A stretch of 64,000 nt of DNA from Orychophragmus violaceus (taxonomy: Eukaryota > Streptophyta > Magnoliopsida > Brassicales > Brassicaceae), in the NCBI GenBank assembly GCA_030180135.1, contig CM058237.1:102039489-102103488 (forward strand), given 5' to 3'. Position 1 is the first letter of the stretch; every line of letters begins with the position of its first letter. Made by a program: the position numbers and the translations under genes. The notes beneath the pieces were generated by a model, which worked only from the letters and a program-made list of their open reading frames with translations, was not told the DNA's origin and ran no database searches. This document shows, one piece after another, positions 10,155 to 22,199 of the stretch.

Positions 10155-12511
10155 GTGATTACTCCTCTCTCTCTACTTTTACGCTTCTATTTCTCTCTCT
10201 CTTCTGTAGTTTCTCTTTTACCTGTTTGCGAGAAAGAACTATTTTCTTTTGATTTGTCGAAATCAAGCTTGGTTAGGGTTAAAAAGGAGAAACAGGTCGC
10301 TGAAGAAGAGGAGTTCGAGCATCCCATTCCGACTACGAAAGCGGAGGACATCGAAGGCCTGTATTCGTCGCACGGTGTGCCGAGGTCGGTGGAGCTGAGG
10401 CTTCTCGATCCCGGAGAGACGCCGGAGTCGGTTAGACCGGGCTATTGTTGTGCTTACAAGGCTTATTTCGAGAAGTGCAACCTGGTTTTTCCGATTCCTC
10501 GGCTCGTGTTGGACGTGATTGGCGAGCTTGGGATAGCGCTCCCGCAGCTGACACCAAATTTCATCCGCTACCTCATCGGCTTGTTGGTTAGGGCTCGAGA
10601 AGAGGGGATTCCGTTCGACCTGTCTGTTCTTCACGACTTGTGTTCGATCAAACATAACTCGGCGACGGGGCTTTTCTACCTTTCTCCTCGGTGGAGTTTG
10701 GCGATTCTGGTGGCTGTGCCGAACCGGGAGGATCGTTGGAGAGAGCGTCCCTTTTGGTTCAAACTTGACCACCATTCGATTGGGGATTATGACCCCTCTA
10801 GAGTCGCGACCTCGTGGTCGGAGTCTATTGGTTAGGGATAGCGTTTTTAGCTAGCTTTTGCATGTTGATTTTTTCTGGAGTATCTGAACTTTTTGTTTGT
10901 TTTCAGAGATCCCGGAGAGGTACGGAATAACCCCTGCGATCAGAAGGCTAGCGGCTACTCTAAGCTCCAGAGACGTGCTATGGTCGTCGTTCTCTGTTGA
11001 CAGAGTTAGGCGCGCACTCGAGCTTCCGGAGGCGATCGAGCCGTTGGAGGTTCGTCCTGCCCCAATTCTTCTTGGTGAGTGTATGCATAGACGCCGAAAA
11101 ATTTCTCTTTACACAAATATTCTATTTACGCTCCAAGTGCTAATCTTTGACCGTTTCGTTTCGCAGCTTCCCGAGAACACTCGCCTTCCGACGCTGCTTC
11201 GTCAATCACAACCCAGACAAAGAAGAAGATGAGGAGACGTCCCACTGCCCGAGAGTCATCCAAGAGGCCTTCCGAAAAGGCGTCGTCTGGCGGGTATGCG
11301 CCCATCCGTGCTGGCCAACTGAGCGATGCCCTGACTGGCGCGATTAACGATGGGAGGTCTGGAGGTGTTCTACCGCCGCCTCCGCGTCGGGACTCGGAGC
11401 CTGGGAAGGGCCCGGAGGCTGTACGCCCCGACCAAGTGATCAACCTGAGTTCCAGGGCCACCGGAAGTGATTCCTCGGTGCAGCCTTCGAACAAGAAGCC
11501 TCGATATGAAAAGGAGGCAGCTGTTGGGTCGGGCTCGTCACATGCTCCGGGGTCCAAGCCGTTTCACTGGAAGTTTGACCACACGAAGGACTTCCCGGTC
11601 ACGGATGACCCTGAGGGACTCGCTCATCTGCTCCGTCATTGCAAGGCTGCTGGATGCTCGCTCCCTTCGGTGAAAAACCTGATAGGCCGGGAGCTGTACG
11701 TCAAGGCGATGACTGCCAAAGGAAAGGTAACTTCAAGTCTTCGCTTCTCCTTTCTCTTTCTGGTTTTTAACGTCTTCTTTTTTTGTTTCAGTCCTTGGAG
11801 GCGGACAATCAGCTTGTGGCCTTCTATGAGCAGAACCTCAGGAGTGTCCCTCGACGGGAAGAGCTCGAGCAGGCTCAGAGCGTTGTGCATCAGTTGACTG
11901 CGAGCCTCAAGAGTTGCCAAGAAGAAGTGAAGCTTATCGATGCTCAGCTAAGCGTCGTGAAGTCCGAGCGTTCGATCGCCGTAGAGAGGACGGTTACTCT
12001 GGAGCAGAAGGTCAAGGAACTCCTTGAGAAGGCGGAGGGTGCGGTTCGCTCGGCCAGGCATGACGGAATGAGGATAAGGGACGGTCATTACCGTGACATG
12101 TTCGAAGCTCACAAGGACAAGTTCGAGAGGAAGAAGAAGGAGACGGACTGCGAGATGAAGGTCCAAGAGGTGGAGGCCAATATCGAGCTGATAAACCTTC
12201 TGCAAAGCGGGGTGACTACTATCGAGGAGGAGCTTCCCAAGCTGTTGGAGCAGAGGGAGACTTTTGCGAAGGAGTTTGAGGCCGCGCAGGTGTCTGACTT
12301 CTCTCTGAGTGCCGAGCTTCGTGCTATCCCTCAGATCTCTGAGGACTCAGTGATGCGCGTGGCTCGCTCCGCAGGCTTCAATGAGTTTGGCTCGAATGCT
12401 GAGATGATGGCGGGACCTGCGAGTACCGGAGCGACCAAGGCGGCGGAGATCGGAGTCCAAGAGCAACAAGGTGGTGAAGGCGAGAAGGCTGGTGGTGAGG
12501 AGCAGGGCTGA
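10155..12511 (+). CDS. Antisense, four-exon gene of Tat element: putative gypsy-type transposon protein with coiled coil
   Basis: Four exons join in frame: 10155-10830, 10907-11074, 11167-11726 and 11792-12511. Donors are GTTAGG, GTGAGT and GTAACT; each acceptor ends CAG. The product is about 707 aa. Residues of roughly 70-230 (PGYCCAYKAYFEKCNLVFPI, then the IALPQLTPNFIRYLIG region) look like the plant Putative gypsy type transposon domain (PF04195). Exon 3 is basic, Ser/Pro-rich and disordered. Exon 4 is a long charged coiled coil (LEQKVKELLEKAEG, KFERKKKETDCEMK), then a Gly/Ala/Glu-rich tail. It is transcribed against the retroelement and convergent with pol. Extra, sometimes antisense, ORFs are known in Tat elements, but their role is unsettled. 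No stops interrupt it. The start could also lie further in, for example at an internal Met. Confidence 0.75.
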
Positions 12512-13388
12512 TGGCTGCTCCTTAGAAAATTTTAATTTCTGTTCTTTTTGGAATTCCCTAAAGCCCCCTTCTGGGCTAAAGTTGAACTCTTTTATTTTGC
12601 TTTTAGTGTTGCCCGGGAGGGCTTTTATCCATAACTCTGTTTGCCTCGGGTGAGCCTTTTAATGCACGCTTTTGTGTTTATGTTTTTGTTCGAGTTTGGA
12701 TCTTTTTAGCTTAGCAAAATATCGAGGTTCGGTTATGCGCTGTAAGTTTGCATGTTGAACCTTCGAGTCGCTGGGTAGAACTCTTTACTTTTGTTACTTA
12801 GTCTGGCCAGACGTTTCTTGTGTTTGGGAGTTCGTTTCGCGACTTTGAGTCCTTTAGTTTTCCGTGGTTTGAATACCTGTTTGACCCGTGCAAAGTCGTT
12901 TAGGGTTTATTTCCAAGTTTGTTTACGGATGCTGGGCTTTGGAGGATTACTCTGGAAGAGTTCCTTGGGGTTTACGGTTCGCGGAATACTTAAGGTTTTA
13001 AGACTTAGTATATTTGCGATCTATGTTCGCAGCCCAAGTCTGCTGTGTGGACTCGGAGCGACGCGTGGTGTTGAATTTGTACTAAGTAAAGCTTGCGTAA
13101 AGTTTAGACTTTGTTTACTTGGTGGTCTTTCACGCTTGTAATTGCCAAGGTTTTAAGACTTGGTGAGTTTGCAATAACATGTCAACCGTTAAGAGAATTT
13201 CATTAATGTATGCTTCGGAGTTTACATTGATGTATTGGGTGATAACCCTGTACTCCCCCCCTGAAAAACGGAAAGGAAGAGAGAGAGTATTTTTGGGTTT
13301 TTGGGTGGAGTGGCTGCACTCGAAGTTCGAGCTGCCTACGTACCCCGCCAAGGGATCAAGCCTAACGTAGTTCGATTATTGTGAGTAC
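12512..13388. other. Non-coding spacer between the antisense gene and integrase
   Basis: About 880 bases with no supported ORF, T-rich on the plus strand. It separates the convergent ends of the antisense gene (12511) and gag-pol (13389). It would hold the antisense gene's 3' UTR and may act in transcript termination. Confidence 0.5.
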
Positions 13389-16300
13389 TCATGAATGGTA
13401 TAGCTTGAGGTTCATGGCGTTCCATGGCCTCTTCACGGGTACTCCGTTTTTGTGTTTCGTGAGCTTGTAGACGCCGTCCCGAATTATCTCGGTGACTTGG
13501 TATGGGCCTTCCCAGTTCGTCCCGAGTTTACCGGCGCCTGGCTCTTTAGTGTTCGAATAGACCTTGCGCAGCACTAAGTCTCCCACGTTAAACCTCCGAG
13601 GTCGGACTCTGGAGTTGTAGTAGCGGGAGGTTGCTTGCTGGTAGTTTTGCATTCGTATCAGCGCTCGGTCGCGTTGCTCCTCGATCATGTCTAGACGATC
13701 TCGGAGCATCTGTTCGTTGAGTTCCTCGTGTCTGGGACTCAAGGCCCGTCTGATAGTCGGAACTGATACCTCTGCGGGGACCACTGCCTCCATTCCGTAT
13801 GCCAACGAAAATGGGGTCTCGCCAGTCGCGCTGTGAGGTGTGGTGCGGGAAGCCCATAGGACTCCCGGTAGTTCCTCAGACCATGCGGACTTTTTAGAGT
13901 CGAGTCTTTTCTTGAGGTTACTCAGCAGTGTCTTGTTCGCGGCTTCGGCCTGACCATTTCCCTGGGGATACCTTGGAGTTGAGGTGGTTAGGCGTATCTT
14001 CCAGGTTTTACGGAAATTTCTGAAAGTTCTGGAGATGAATTGTGAGCCGTTATCTGTCACGATTTCGTAGGGGAGTCCGTGTCGGCAGACTATGTGTTCC
14101 TAGATGAAGTGTCGTACTTCGATTTCTGTGGTTTGCTGATAGGCTTTAGCCTCTATCCACTTGGTGAAATAATCGGTCAGGACCAGCAAGTATTTTAGTT
14201 GCTTTGGTCCTGATGAAACGAGTGGCCCTACTATATCCATCGACCACCTCATAAAGGGGTAAGGTGCAGAGATCGAGGATAGTTTTTCTGCGGGCTGATG
14301 GATGATTGGGGCATGCCTCTGGCATTTATCGCACTGCCTTGTGTAGTTCTCGCAATCTGCGATCATAGTCGGCCAGAAGAATCCTTGTCTTTTGATGCGG
14401 ATGACTAGGGCCCTTCCTCCGGAGTGGTTACCGCAGGTGCCTTCATGGGTGTTGCCCATTACGGCGAGGGCTTCCGTGGCATGCACACATCGTAAGTAAG
14501 GTTCTGCGGTGCTACGTTTGAATAGGCAATCGTGGATTATGCAGTATCGGGCGCTTCGGGCTTTAAGCTTCCTGGCTTGCCACTTGTCATCAGGGACTTG
14601 GCCGTGTCTGATGTAGCTTAGGATTGGTTCCCTCCAATCCGGCCTGTTCAGGAATTCTGCGTCCGGTTCCTCGTTTTCAGGCTCGGATTCCTCCTCCTCA
14701 ACGGGAGGTTCGGGGATTTGCCGGCCACTACGGAGGCCGATGTCGTAGACTTCGTGGCATTCCGAGGCCGTTTCTGCCCGGGCATCAGGTTCCGGGGTTC
14801 CCGTTGAGTTTTTTGCCTGGATCATTTTGGACTGGTCTGCGGTGTGCGCTTTGAGTGCCACGTCGATGCTTGGTTTTTCTATCCCTTCTACGGGTATTAT
14901 TCTTTTGACCTTAGGGTCGGACGTCGAGGCTAATGCTGCCAGGGCATCGGCGGAGGAGTTTTCCCCCCGAGGTATCCTCTCGAGTGTGAAACCTTTTAAT
15001 TGATCTGCTAACTCGTGGGCTACCTTGACGTACGCTTCCATGCGCTCGTCCTTAGTTTCGTACTCGCCGTGATACTGGCTCGTAACTAACTGTGAATCGC
15101 CAAAGGCACGTACTTCCTGTGCTCCGACTCCGATTGCGAGTCGGAGTCCGGCTATGAGGGCTTCGTATTCGGCATCATTGTTGGATGCGCTGAAGCCGAG
15201 TCTGAATGATTGTTCGATTACCTCTCCTGTGGGGGTCACGAGTTTGATTCCTACCCCGGAGCCGTGTTTGGATGAGGCTCCGTCTACATGGAGAGTCCAA
15301 TGATCGTTTTGATTCTCCAGCTCCGGAACCATGGGCGGGAGCTCGATAATGAAGTCTGCTAGGACCTGGGCTTTAGCGCTCGTTCTGGTCCGGTACTCGA
15401 TATCGTATTCGCTCAGTTCGATTGCCCATTTGGCCAGTCGGCCGGATTGGCTCGGACTGTGGAGTATAGTTCGAATAGGTTGTGATGTCATCACCACTAT
15501 GATGTGCGATTGGAAGTACGGCCTTAGCTTTCTTGCCGCCATTACTACTGCGAGCGCGAGTTTCTCCATCGCTGGATACCTCGTTTCTGCGTCTATGAGC
15601 GTTTTGCTCACGTAGTATATGGGTTTTTGCTCGTTTTGTTCTTCGCGGACCAGGACTGCGCTAACCGTGGTGGGCGAAGTCGCAATGTAAAGATACAGTG
15701 GCTCGCCCTCCGTTGGTTTGGCCAGTATCGGAGGTTTTGTGAGATATTTCTTGAGCTCGTTTAGGGCGTTTTCACAGCCTTCGTCCCATTGGAACTTCCG
15801 ATTTCCTTTGAGGAGGTTGTAGAATGGTAAGCATTTGTCCGTAGACCGAGAGATGAAGCGATTTAGAGCTGCTATCCGTCCCGTCAGTCTTTGCACTTCC
15901 CTTTTGTTCTTCGGGGAAGGCATTTCCAGGAAGGTCGTTATTTGTTTCGGGTTAGCTTCGATCCCTCGCTCTGTTACAAGGTACCCGAGGAATTCTCCCG
16001 AAGGTACTCCGAAAGAGCACTTGGCGGGGTTGAGCTTCATCCCGTACTGGTTTAGGATTTTGAAGCATTCCCGGAGCTGTTCTATGTGGTCACTTTCTCT
16101 GGAGGATTTTACGAGCATGTCGTCAATGTAAACCTCCATTGACTTTCCGAGCTGATTGGCGAACATTTTGTTCACCAACCTCTGGTAGGTAGCTCCGGCG
16201 TTCTTCAGCCCGAAAGGCATCACCTTGTAGCAGTAGGTCCCGCGGTCGGTTATAAAGGCCGTTTTCTCTTGATCCTCTGGGTTCATGAGGATCTGATTGT

Positions 16301-19300
16301 ACCCAGAGAAAGCGTCCATAAAGGACAGCAGTTCGTGTCCGGCGGTGGCTTCCACCAGATGGTCTATATGTGGTAGTGGAAAGTTGTCCTTTGGGCATGC
16401 TTTATTCAGGTCCGTGAAGTCTATGCAGACTCTCCACTTCCCGTTTTTCTTTTTGACGACGACCGGGTTGGCTAACCAGTCGGGGTATTTCACCTCCCTG
16501 ATTGACCCGACCTTTAGTAGTCTGTCGACTTCGTCGTTAACCGCTTTGGCTCGGTCTGGACCGAGTTTGCGGCGTTTCTGTTTCACGGGTTTGAAAGTTG
16601 GATCGACGTTCAATTCGTGTGAGGTGACCTCGATATCGATCCCTCTCATGTCTTTTGTGGACCATGCGAATGTGTCCACGTTTTCTTTGAGGAATTTGAT
16701 GAGTTCTTCCCTGGTAGCGTTCAGTAGCTCCGATCCGATGTTTACACACCTTTCCGGGTCTTTGTCGTCAATACAGACTGAGACGACTAAATCTTTTCGC
16801 GGGCCTCAGACTGTTGGATCGTTGCTGCGTTTCGCGATCCGGGAAGCGAGCTCTTCCTCTTTCTGTAATTGCTATACGTTTAGGGTCTCTAGCTGCTTGA
16901 AGAAAGTTAGGTAGCACGATCTTGCAGCTTTTTGATTCCCGTAAATTGTCTTGATCCCCGAAGGGGTCGGGAACTTCACACACTGGTGATAGGTAGAGGG
17001 CACTTCCTTCATGGTATAGATCCATGGTCTACCCAATATCGCGTTGTACGGGGCCGGTTTGTTTACTACTACAAACTCCAGGATTTCCTGTTGCCCCCCG
17101 GCGATGGATGGGAGTTTTATAGTTCCCATCGAGTAGGTGGTTTCGCCATCGAATCCGGTTAATGGGGTTTTCCCTCCGGTCAGCATCGAGTCTTTGAAGC
17201 CCATCTTTCTGAAGGCATCGTAGAACAAGAGATCCACCGAGCTCCCGGTGTCAATCATGACTCTGGAGAGTTCGAATCCGGCTACGTCGAGTTGGATTAC
17301 CAAAGCGTCATCATGCGGTTTGTCGAGTTTGAATGTTTCGCTCTCAGAGAATGTTATATGAGTGTCCGGTCCTTCGATTGGGACCATCTCCCTGAGTTCA
17401 TTTGCAACTCGTCTCTGGTGAGCTTTGATCGAGTTTACCGAGTTCCGACAAAACCTTGAGCCTCCGGATATAAAGTTTATCGTTTTGGGGAGGCTCGAAC
17501 TGCACAGTCCGAGCTTAGGAAAGCACTGGCCGGCTGGTTTTTTAGGATCCGGGGGTGGTGTGATGACTGATTTCATCGACCCCCCGCATCGAGCTAAGCT
17601 GAAAATTGCATCTATGCGTTTTCGAGAGGGGACTGGGGAATCCGATCCCTCCTTTTCCGGAGTCCTCTCGCGCTTAGATTGCGAATTCTTTTTGTTTTTC
17701 GACTTGCTTTTTCCTTTATCTTTCTTTTCGGGCTCTTTCTCCTCCGGTTCCGGAGTCTCGCTGCTGTTGTTTTTGGTTGCCAGCAGGCGATCTTTGGACC
17801 GGCACTCTTCGGAGGAGTGCCCTTGCTTGTCATGGTATTTGCAATACTTGTTTGCATCGTAGGGCTTGCGCCATTGAGGCTTGCCATCCACCGTTAGGCA
17901 GTGTTGTCCTTTGCCAGAGGATTCCTTCTTGCTGGTTTTCTTCTGGCTTGACTCTTCTTTTGCCGCAGCTACGGTTTCTTCGTACTTTGCGTAGTAAGTA
18001 GCTTTGTGCAGCGCGTCGTCCAAGGACGTGCACGGTCGGACCGCGAGCTCCTTCCTGAACTCCGATGTGTATAGGAGTCCGTTTTCTAGAGCCGCGATCG
18101 CTATGATTTCGTTTGGGTCGGCTATACGTGATTTGACTTCCCTGAACCTTGCGATGTAGGCTCTGAGAGTTTCGTCCGGCCCTTGTTTCAGAGCCCAGAG
18201 GTCGGCTTCCGAGGTTTTCTCTTCGATGAAGATCGAGTATTGCTTTAGAAAGATCGATACGAGCTGCGTGAAGTTGTCGATCGAGTTTCCTTCTAGACTG
18301 GCGAACCATTCTAGTGCGGTACCGGTGAGGTTTTCGGCGAAAAGTCTGCAGTACCCTGCTTCCTTTTCTTCATCGGTAAGGTGTGCTCCGGAGACCGCAA
18401 GCCTGAAAGCTCTAACGTGGGCCTTCGGGTCTGTACTTCCCGCATATTCCGGGATTTTGATTTTCCCGGTGTTCTGGATCCTCGCGCTAGCGATTCTATC
18501 CGTGAACGGAGTTCGTCGGGTCTCCTCGATAACTTGATCGATGTCTGGAGCCGCGCTTGTTGCCGAGTGGACCGCAGCTTGCAGACGCTGGATCCTGGCA
18601 TATATGCTTTCGTCATCTATGTCCGTTCGTTGGTCGAACATGGGGAGCTGCGTGCTCCTCGGACGCGTATTGTTTGGTCCCCTAGTTCCGGCTTGTTGGG
18701 CTATCTCGCTCGGGGGAGGCCGAGCAGTGTTAGTCCCTGGCTCCGTCACTGGAGGACGCGTGCTGGAGGCGAAGGCTGATGCCCCCAACACCCAATGCCT
18801 GTTTGTTTCATAGCTCGTTGGCATGGGCAGGGGCGTCGGCAGTCGCGCTCCCTCAGGGGCCGTAATACCCGTTGAGGTTGAGGCCACGGTGTTTGAGCTG
18901 GGAAGTGTGTTTCCCGAGATCGGACTAAACACTGGGTAGCCACTGTTTCCGGCCACCGAAGTCTGTCTCGGGGCTTCGGGAGTTATATAGTCCTCCTCGA
19001 AGTCCAGACGCATGCGAGGTAACGGGCTCCTCGCGGCGGCGTCTGCCGTAGTCCTCGTGACGGGCCGTGGCCTGTTCCCGAGGTTCAGCAGACTCCTGTC
19101 GTGCATGTCTAGCCGGGCTAATACAATCCGTTGTGTGGCTTCTTGATCGTGCGATCTGTTAATTAGGACTGCTAGCATTTTACGGAGCTCTGCCATGCCA
19201 TCGGTGACGGATCTCGTCAGGCTTGGCGAGTCGGGGCGAGTTTGTGGAACAGTCCGAGGGATTTGCGCGTCCCCTTGGGAGCGATCCTCGGATCGTATCC

Positions 19301-19520
19301 AGGTTCGAGAGTTCGTTCTCTCGGTTGTCTGTGAAGTTGAGCCTGGGGGCGCAACTCCTAGAGGCTGGGAAATAGGGATGCGGTCCCCTGTTCCGGATCC
19401 TGCTTGAGTCTGGGTCGACTCTGATCCGGTATTCCCGATTTGAACGCTTGCGTTCGTTTGATCAAGGTCTTGCGACCTTGGCGATCCGACCGGAGCTGTT
19501 GCGTTGGGATCCATCTCCAC
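13389..19520 (-). CDS. gag-pol of Tat element B, one frame with three in-frame stops
   Basis: A single minus-strand frame runs from Met at 19520 to a stop at 13389 (about 2040 codons). It is interrupted only by TAG at 16872-16874, TGA at 16806-16808 and TAG at 14100-14102. Order: a low-complexity Gag N-terminus; a retrotransposon gag domain (NLTGTALEWFASLEGNSID); a zinc-knuckle region (CKYHDKQGHSSEEC); an aspartic protease (IDTGSSVDLL); RT with YIDDMLV; RNase H; a second RNase H (LHVDGASSKHGSG); the integrase HHCC-like region (CDKCQRHAP) and a catalytic core with DIVGPL and TDNGSQF. The first TAG is followed by CAA TTA, a known leaky context, so it may be a programmed gag/pol boundary. The TGA and the second TAG look like decay (one-base changes from Arg CGA and Trp TGG would explain them). 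No frameshifts seen. As read, the copy cannot make full Pol without suppression of three stops. Confidence 0.9.
16866..16874 (-). promoter_or_regulatory. Candidate stop-codon readthrough signal (TAG CAA TTA) at gag/pol boundary
   Basis: The minus strand reads GTA TAG CAA TTA CAG at the end of the gag-protease frame, and coding continues in the same frame. UAG followed by CAR-YYA is the tobacco-mosaic-type leaky stop context. The match is exact. Function here is inferred. Confidence 0.6.
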
Positions 19521-19569
19521 GCTAGTAGGCTGTTGATCGAGTTCGTGTGTAAAGAATATCTATGAATCT

Positions 19570-19586
19570 CCCCACAGTCGGCGCCA
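19570..19586 (-). other. Primer-binding site of Tat element B
   Basis: The minus strand reads TGGCGCCGACTGTGGGG three bases inside the 5' LTR. The TGGCGCC core is the usual start of tRNA-complementary primer sites in Tat/Athila elements. The exact tRNA cannot be named without a tRNA set. Confidence 0.7.
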
Positions 19587-19589
19587 AAA

Positions 19590-20086
19590 TGTGGATCCTA
19601 AAACCCACACTCAGTTTTTAGAGTATTTAGATGAGCTGATTTGCAAAGTAGATGGGCTAGATTCTTGGTCAAGCACAATCAAAGAGCTAAACAATGATGA
19701 AGAATGGATTTATATTGATTCGGAAGAGTGAACAACAAGAATTCAAGCTATAGAGCGATTACAAAGTCTTGGTGCTAAGTTAGAATACTAATGAATGATC
19801 GGATCCCCTTTCCAGTCGCCGAGCCTCTCCTTTATAGTCCTTAGCTTTGTAACCATCTTCCTTGATCTTCGGAGCTGACTTCAACGACTTGCGGGATCTT
19901 CGGGATCGTGCGCTCCAACGACTCCTCCTTCTTCGCCGGGTTGTTACCAACAGACGGGTCCATCGCTCGTCGAGCTATACTCCGGAGTCGGAGCCTCTTT
20001 TAATGGGTTGGGCTTTGACTATGAATGCGTCGGGCCTTGATTCTTTTATTTAGCTGGATTCACTGTGGTGGATTTTGGCACAAACA
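19590..20086 (-). repeat. 5' LTR of Tat element B
   Basis: Pairs with 9261-9757. The only differences seen are single-base changes. It is followed by the TSD copy TCTAT at 20087-20091. Confidence 0.95.
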
Positions 20087-20091
20087 TCTAT

Positions 20092-21597
20092 TAGAACGGG
20101 ACTCTGAAACAAAGGACAGTAAGCTCACCAGTCATTAGCATTTGCATAAACAAAACTACCAAAGTTTTGGAAACTAGTGTCCAACTAGCAATAATTCAAA
20201 CTTAAAACAGTATTTAGCAGGGTGAAAACACAGCAAACAACAAGGGTGATCCTTAGCTTTTGCATATAAAAAAAACAACATACTTTACAAAGCTACTGTT
20301 CCTATTACCATTCAAGCGTAACGGGTTGATCATCCAGCAAAACTACCAGTCCATAGCTTTACCATAGCAAAAATCAACATATTAAAGATACACTGTTTTT
20401 TTTTATAATCATTAGTTTTTGGTTTGAAATTTGAAACATATTATCTGAATGTGTATGATAATTTTATTGATCCACAAATGGTAAGACATTTATTATATAG
20501 TATCTTAGATGACATAAAAATATATAGTAATAAATTTCATCGGAACGTGGTCGATGGTTCTTTTATTCAATATACTTATTTTTTTTCATATTGATCCGCA
20601 AGTCATTTTCAGCAAGCCTTTTTCATCTTAAACTGAGCCCTGTATCTAAATTAACAAAAAATATTATCTAAAAATAATAACTATATTGTTCAACCGTATA
20701 AATAAACAAACTCTAACACATATGTCATCAAGTAATAGCCGTTTTTCTTTGAACTCAATATAAAATTTTGATATGATGTGTTATTCTATTCGAAAGAAGA
20801 AAGAAAAGGATATTAATCAAATCATATATGGTATATGCCTCACATATTTTATAATGTTTATAATGTAATGCAAAAAATATAATGCAGTGTTTTTCAACAT
20901 TTTTATTTTATGTGAAATTTCTTGAACTATAATCTTCTCCAAAATTAAAAATATTAACAAAACTTACTCCATTTTATTAAATAATTATTTTAAAATTTGT
21001 AGAAAAAAAATTTAAAGGAATATGTACTCGAATGTTCAACATGACAATGTTTTTGGACCTAATGAATTATTATTTTTTCTTTCTGATGTTATTTTATATG
21101 TTTACAGTAGTTATATTTTTTAGTATAGATGTTGATTCAAATATGGTAGTAGTGTTAATACATTTTTTTAATGAAAAATATAAAGTTAATACATGTTAAT
21201 TTTTTAAAATTAAAGATGATCCGCAATGACATTGACATCTAAACTACCAATGTGAACGTTGAATTTGAGAAATGGAACCACGACAAACTTTACTTCAGTC
21301 ATTTATTGATGATTAGGAGATTAAAGTATGTAAGTTTGTATGTCTCTGTAAAACGGATCTAAACCAAAACTATATTAAAAAAAGACTTTTCCTAAGTAAC
21401 TTCATATTTAATCCAAAAAATATTAACTAAAAATAACTATTATATTCATTCACCTATTTTAAGTCAACTCTAACATGTATTTCGTTATCAAGTAATAGCC
21501 AACGTCAAATATATAAACATTAGTCCGTGCAACGCACGGACCAAAATACTAGTTAGATTATAATTCATAAATATATATATATTTTCTGAGCTAAAGT
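20092..21597. mobile_element. AT-rich region ending in a Helitron-like 3' terminus
   Basis: At 21523-21541 an 8-bp stem GTCCGTGC/GCACGGAC with loop AAC is followed at 21542-21552 by CAAAATACTAG and then T. A hairpin about ten bases before CTRR, inserted ahead of T, is the Helitron 3' signature. A second, diverged copy of the subterminal sequence (..CAAGTAATAGCC) lies about 755 bases upstream (20645-20740 versus 21405-21500). No 5' TC terminus and no Rep/helicase coding were found, so the left border is unknown and the first few hundred bases may be host intron or flank. Confidence 0.55.
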
Positions 21598-22199
21598 CAC
21601 TAGTAAAAATCTATCGTATAGCCACGTTTTATTTCGTGACTATGGCCAAATTTTCGTGGCTATATGGTATTTTAGCCACGAAAAGTCACGAAAAGAAAAC
21701 GTGTCTATACGATCGTGACTAATTTTTTTCGTGTCTAAATCGTGACTTAAAAGCCACGTTTTGGTCACGATTTAATCGTGACAATATTAGCCACGTTTTG
21801 TCACGTTTATTTCGTGACTTAAGCTTTATGTCACGATTTGTCACGGTTTTAAACGTGGCTGATGTCAAAAGTTTTTTAAAAAAAATTACAAAAAATTAAT
21901 TGATATAACAATAATTTTAAAAAAATAATAATAACAAAAAATAACAATATTAGCTCCGTCAACCACACAGTCACATCTTGTCGACCACCGGTGAAGGCGA
22001 GAGATATTTTTTTTTAAATAACAAAAATAAATAAATACACAAATATTAAAAAAAAATCTTTAAAATAAAATATTTTTTATTTATAAACAAAATACAAATT
22101 ACAGAAAAATAGAAATACAAATTACAGAAAAAAAGAAATACAAAAACAAAAAATACAATATATATACATAAACATACATATATATATACATACATATGT

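Larger units (their letters stand above)
9261..20086 (-). mobile_element. Complete Tat-lineage Ty3/gypsy retrotransposon (element B)
   Basis: The element is flanked by a 5-bp target duplication TCTAT (9256-9260 and 20087-20091) and has 497-bp LTRs that differ at 6 sites by my count (1.2 percent). In element order (right to left) it has: 5' LTR, primer site, gag-protease, RT, RNase H, a second archaeal-type RNase H, integrase, a spacer, an antisense spliced gene, polypurine tract and 3' LTR. The dual RNase H and the extra gene downstream of integrase are hallmarks of the Tat lineage. It sits in the remains of the glycine-rich protein gene. It is structurally complete and young, but gag-pol carries in-frame stops. 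Confidence 0.95.

Noticed and set aside
21570..21590. ATATAT run as a centromere or origin signal
   Set aside because: Short AT simple sequence common in intergenic plant DNA.
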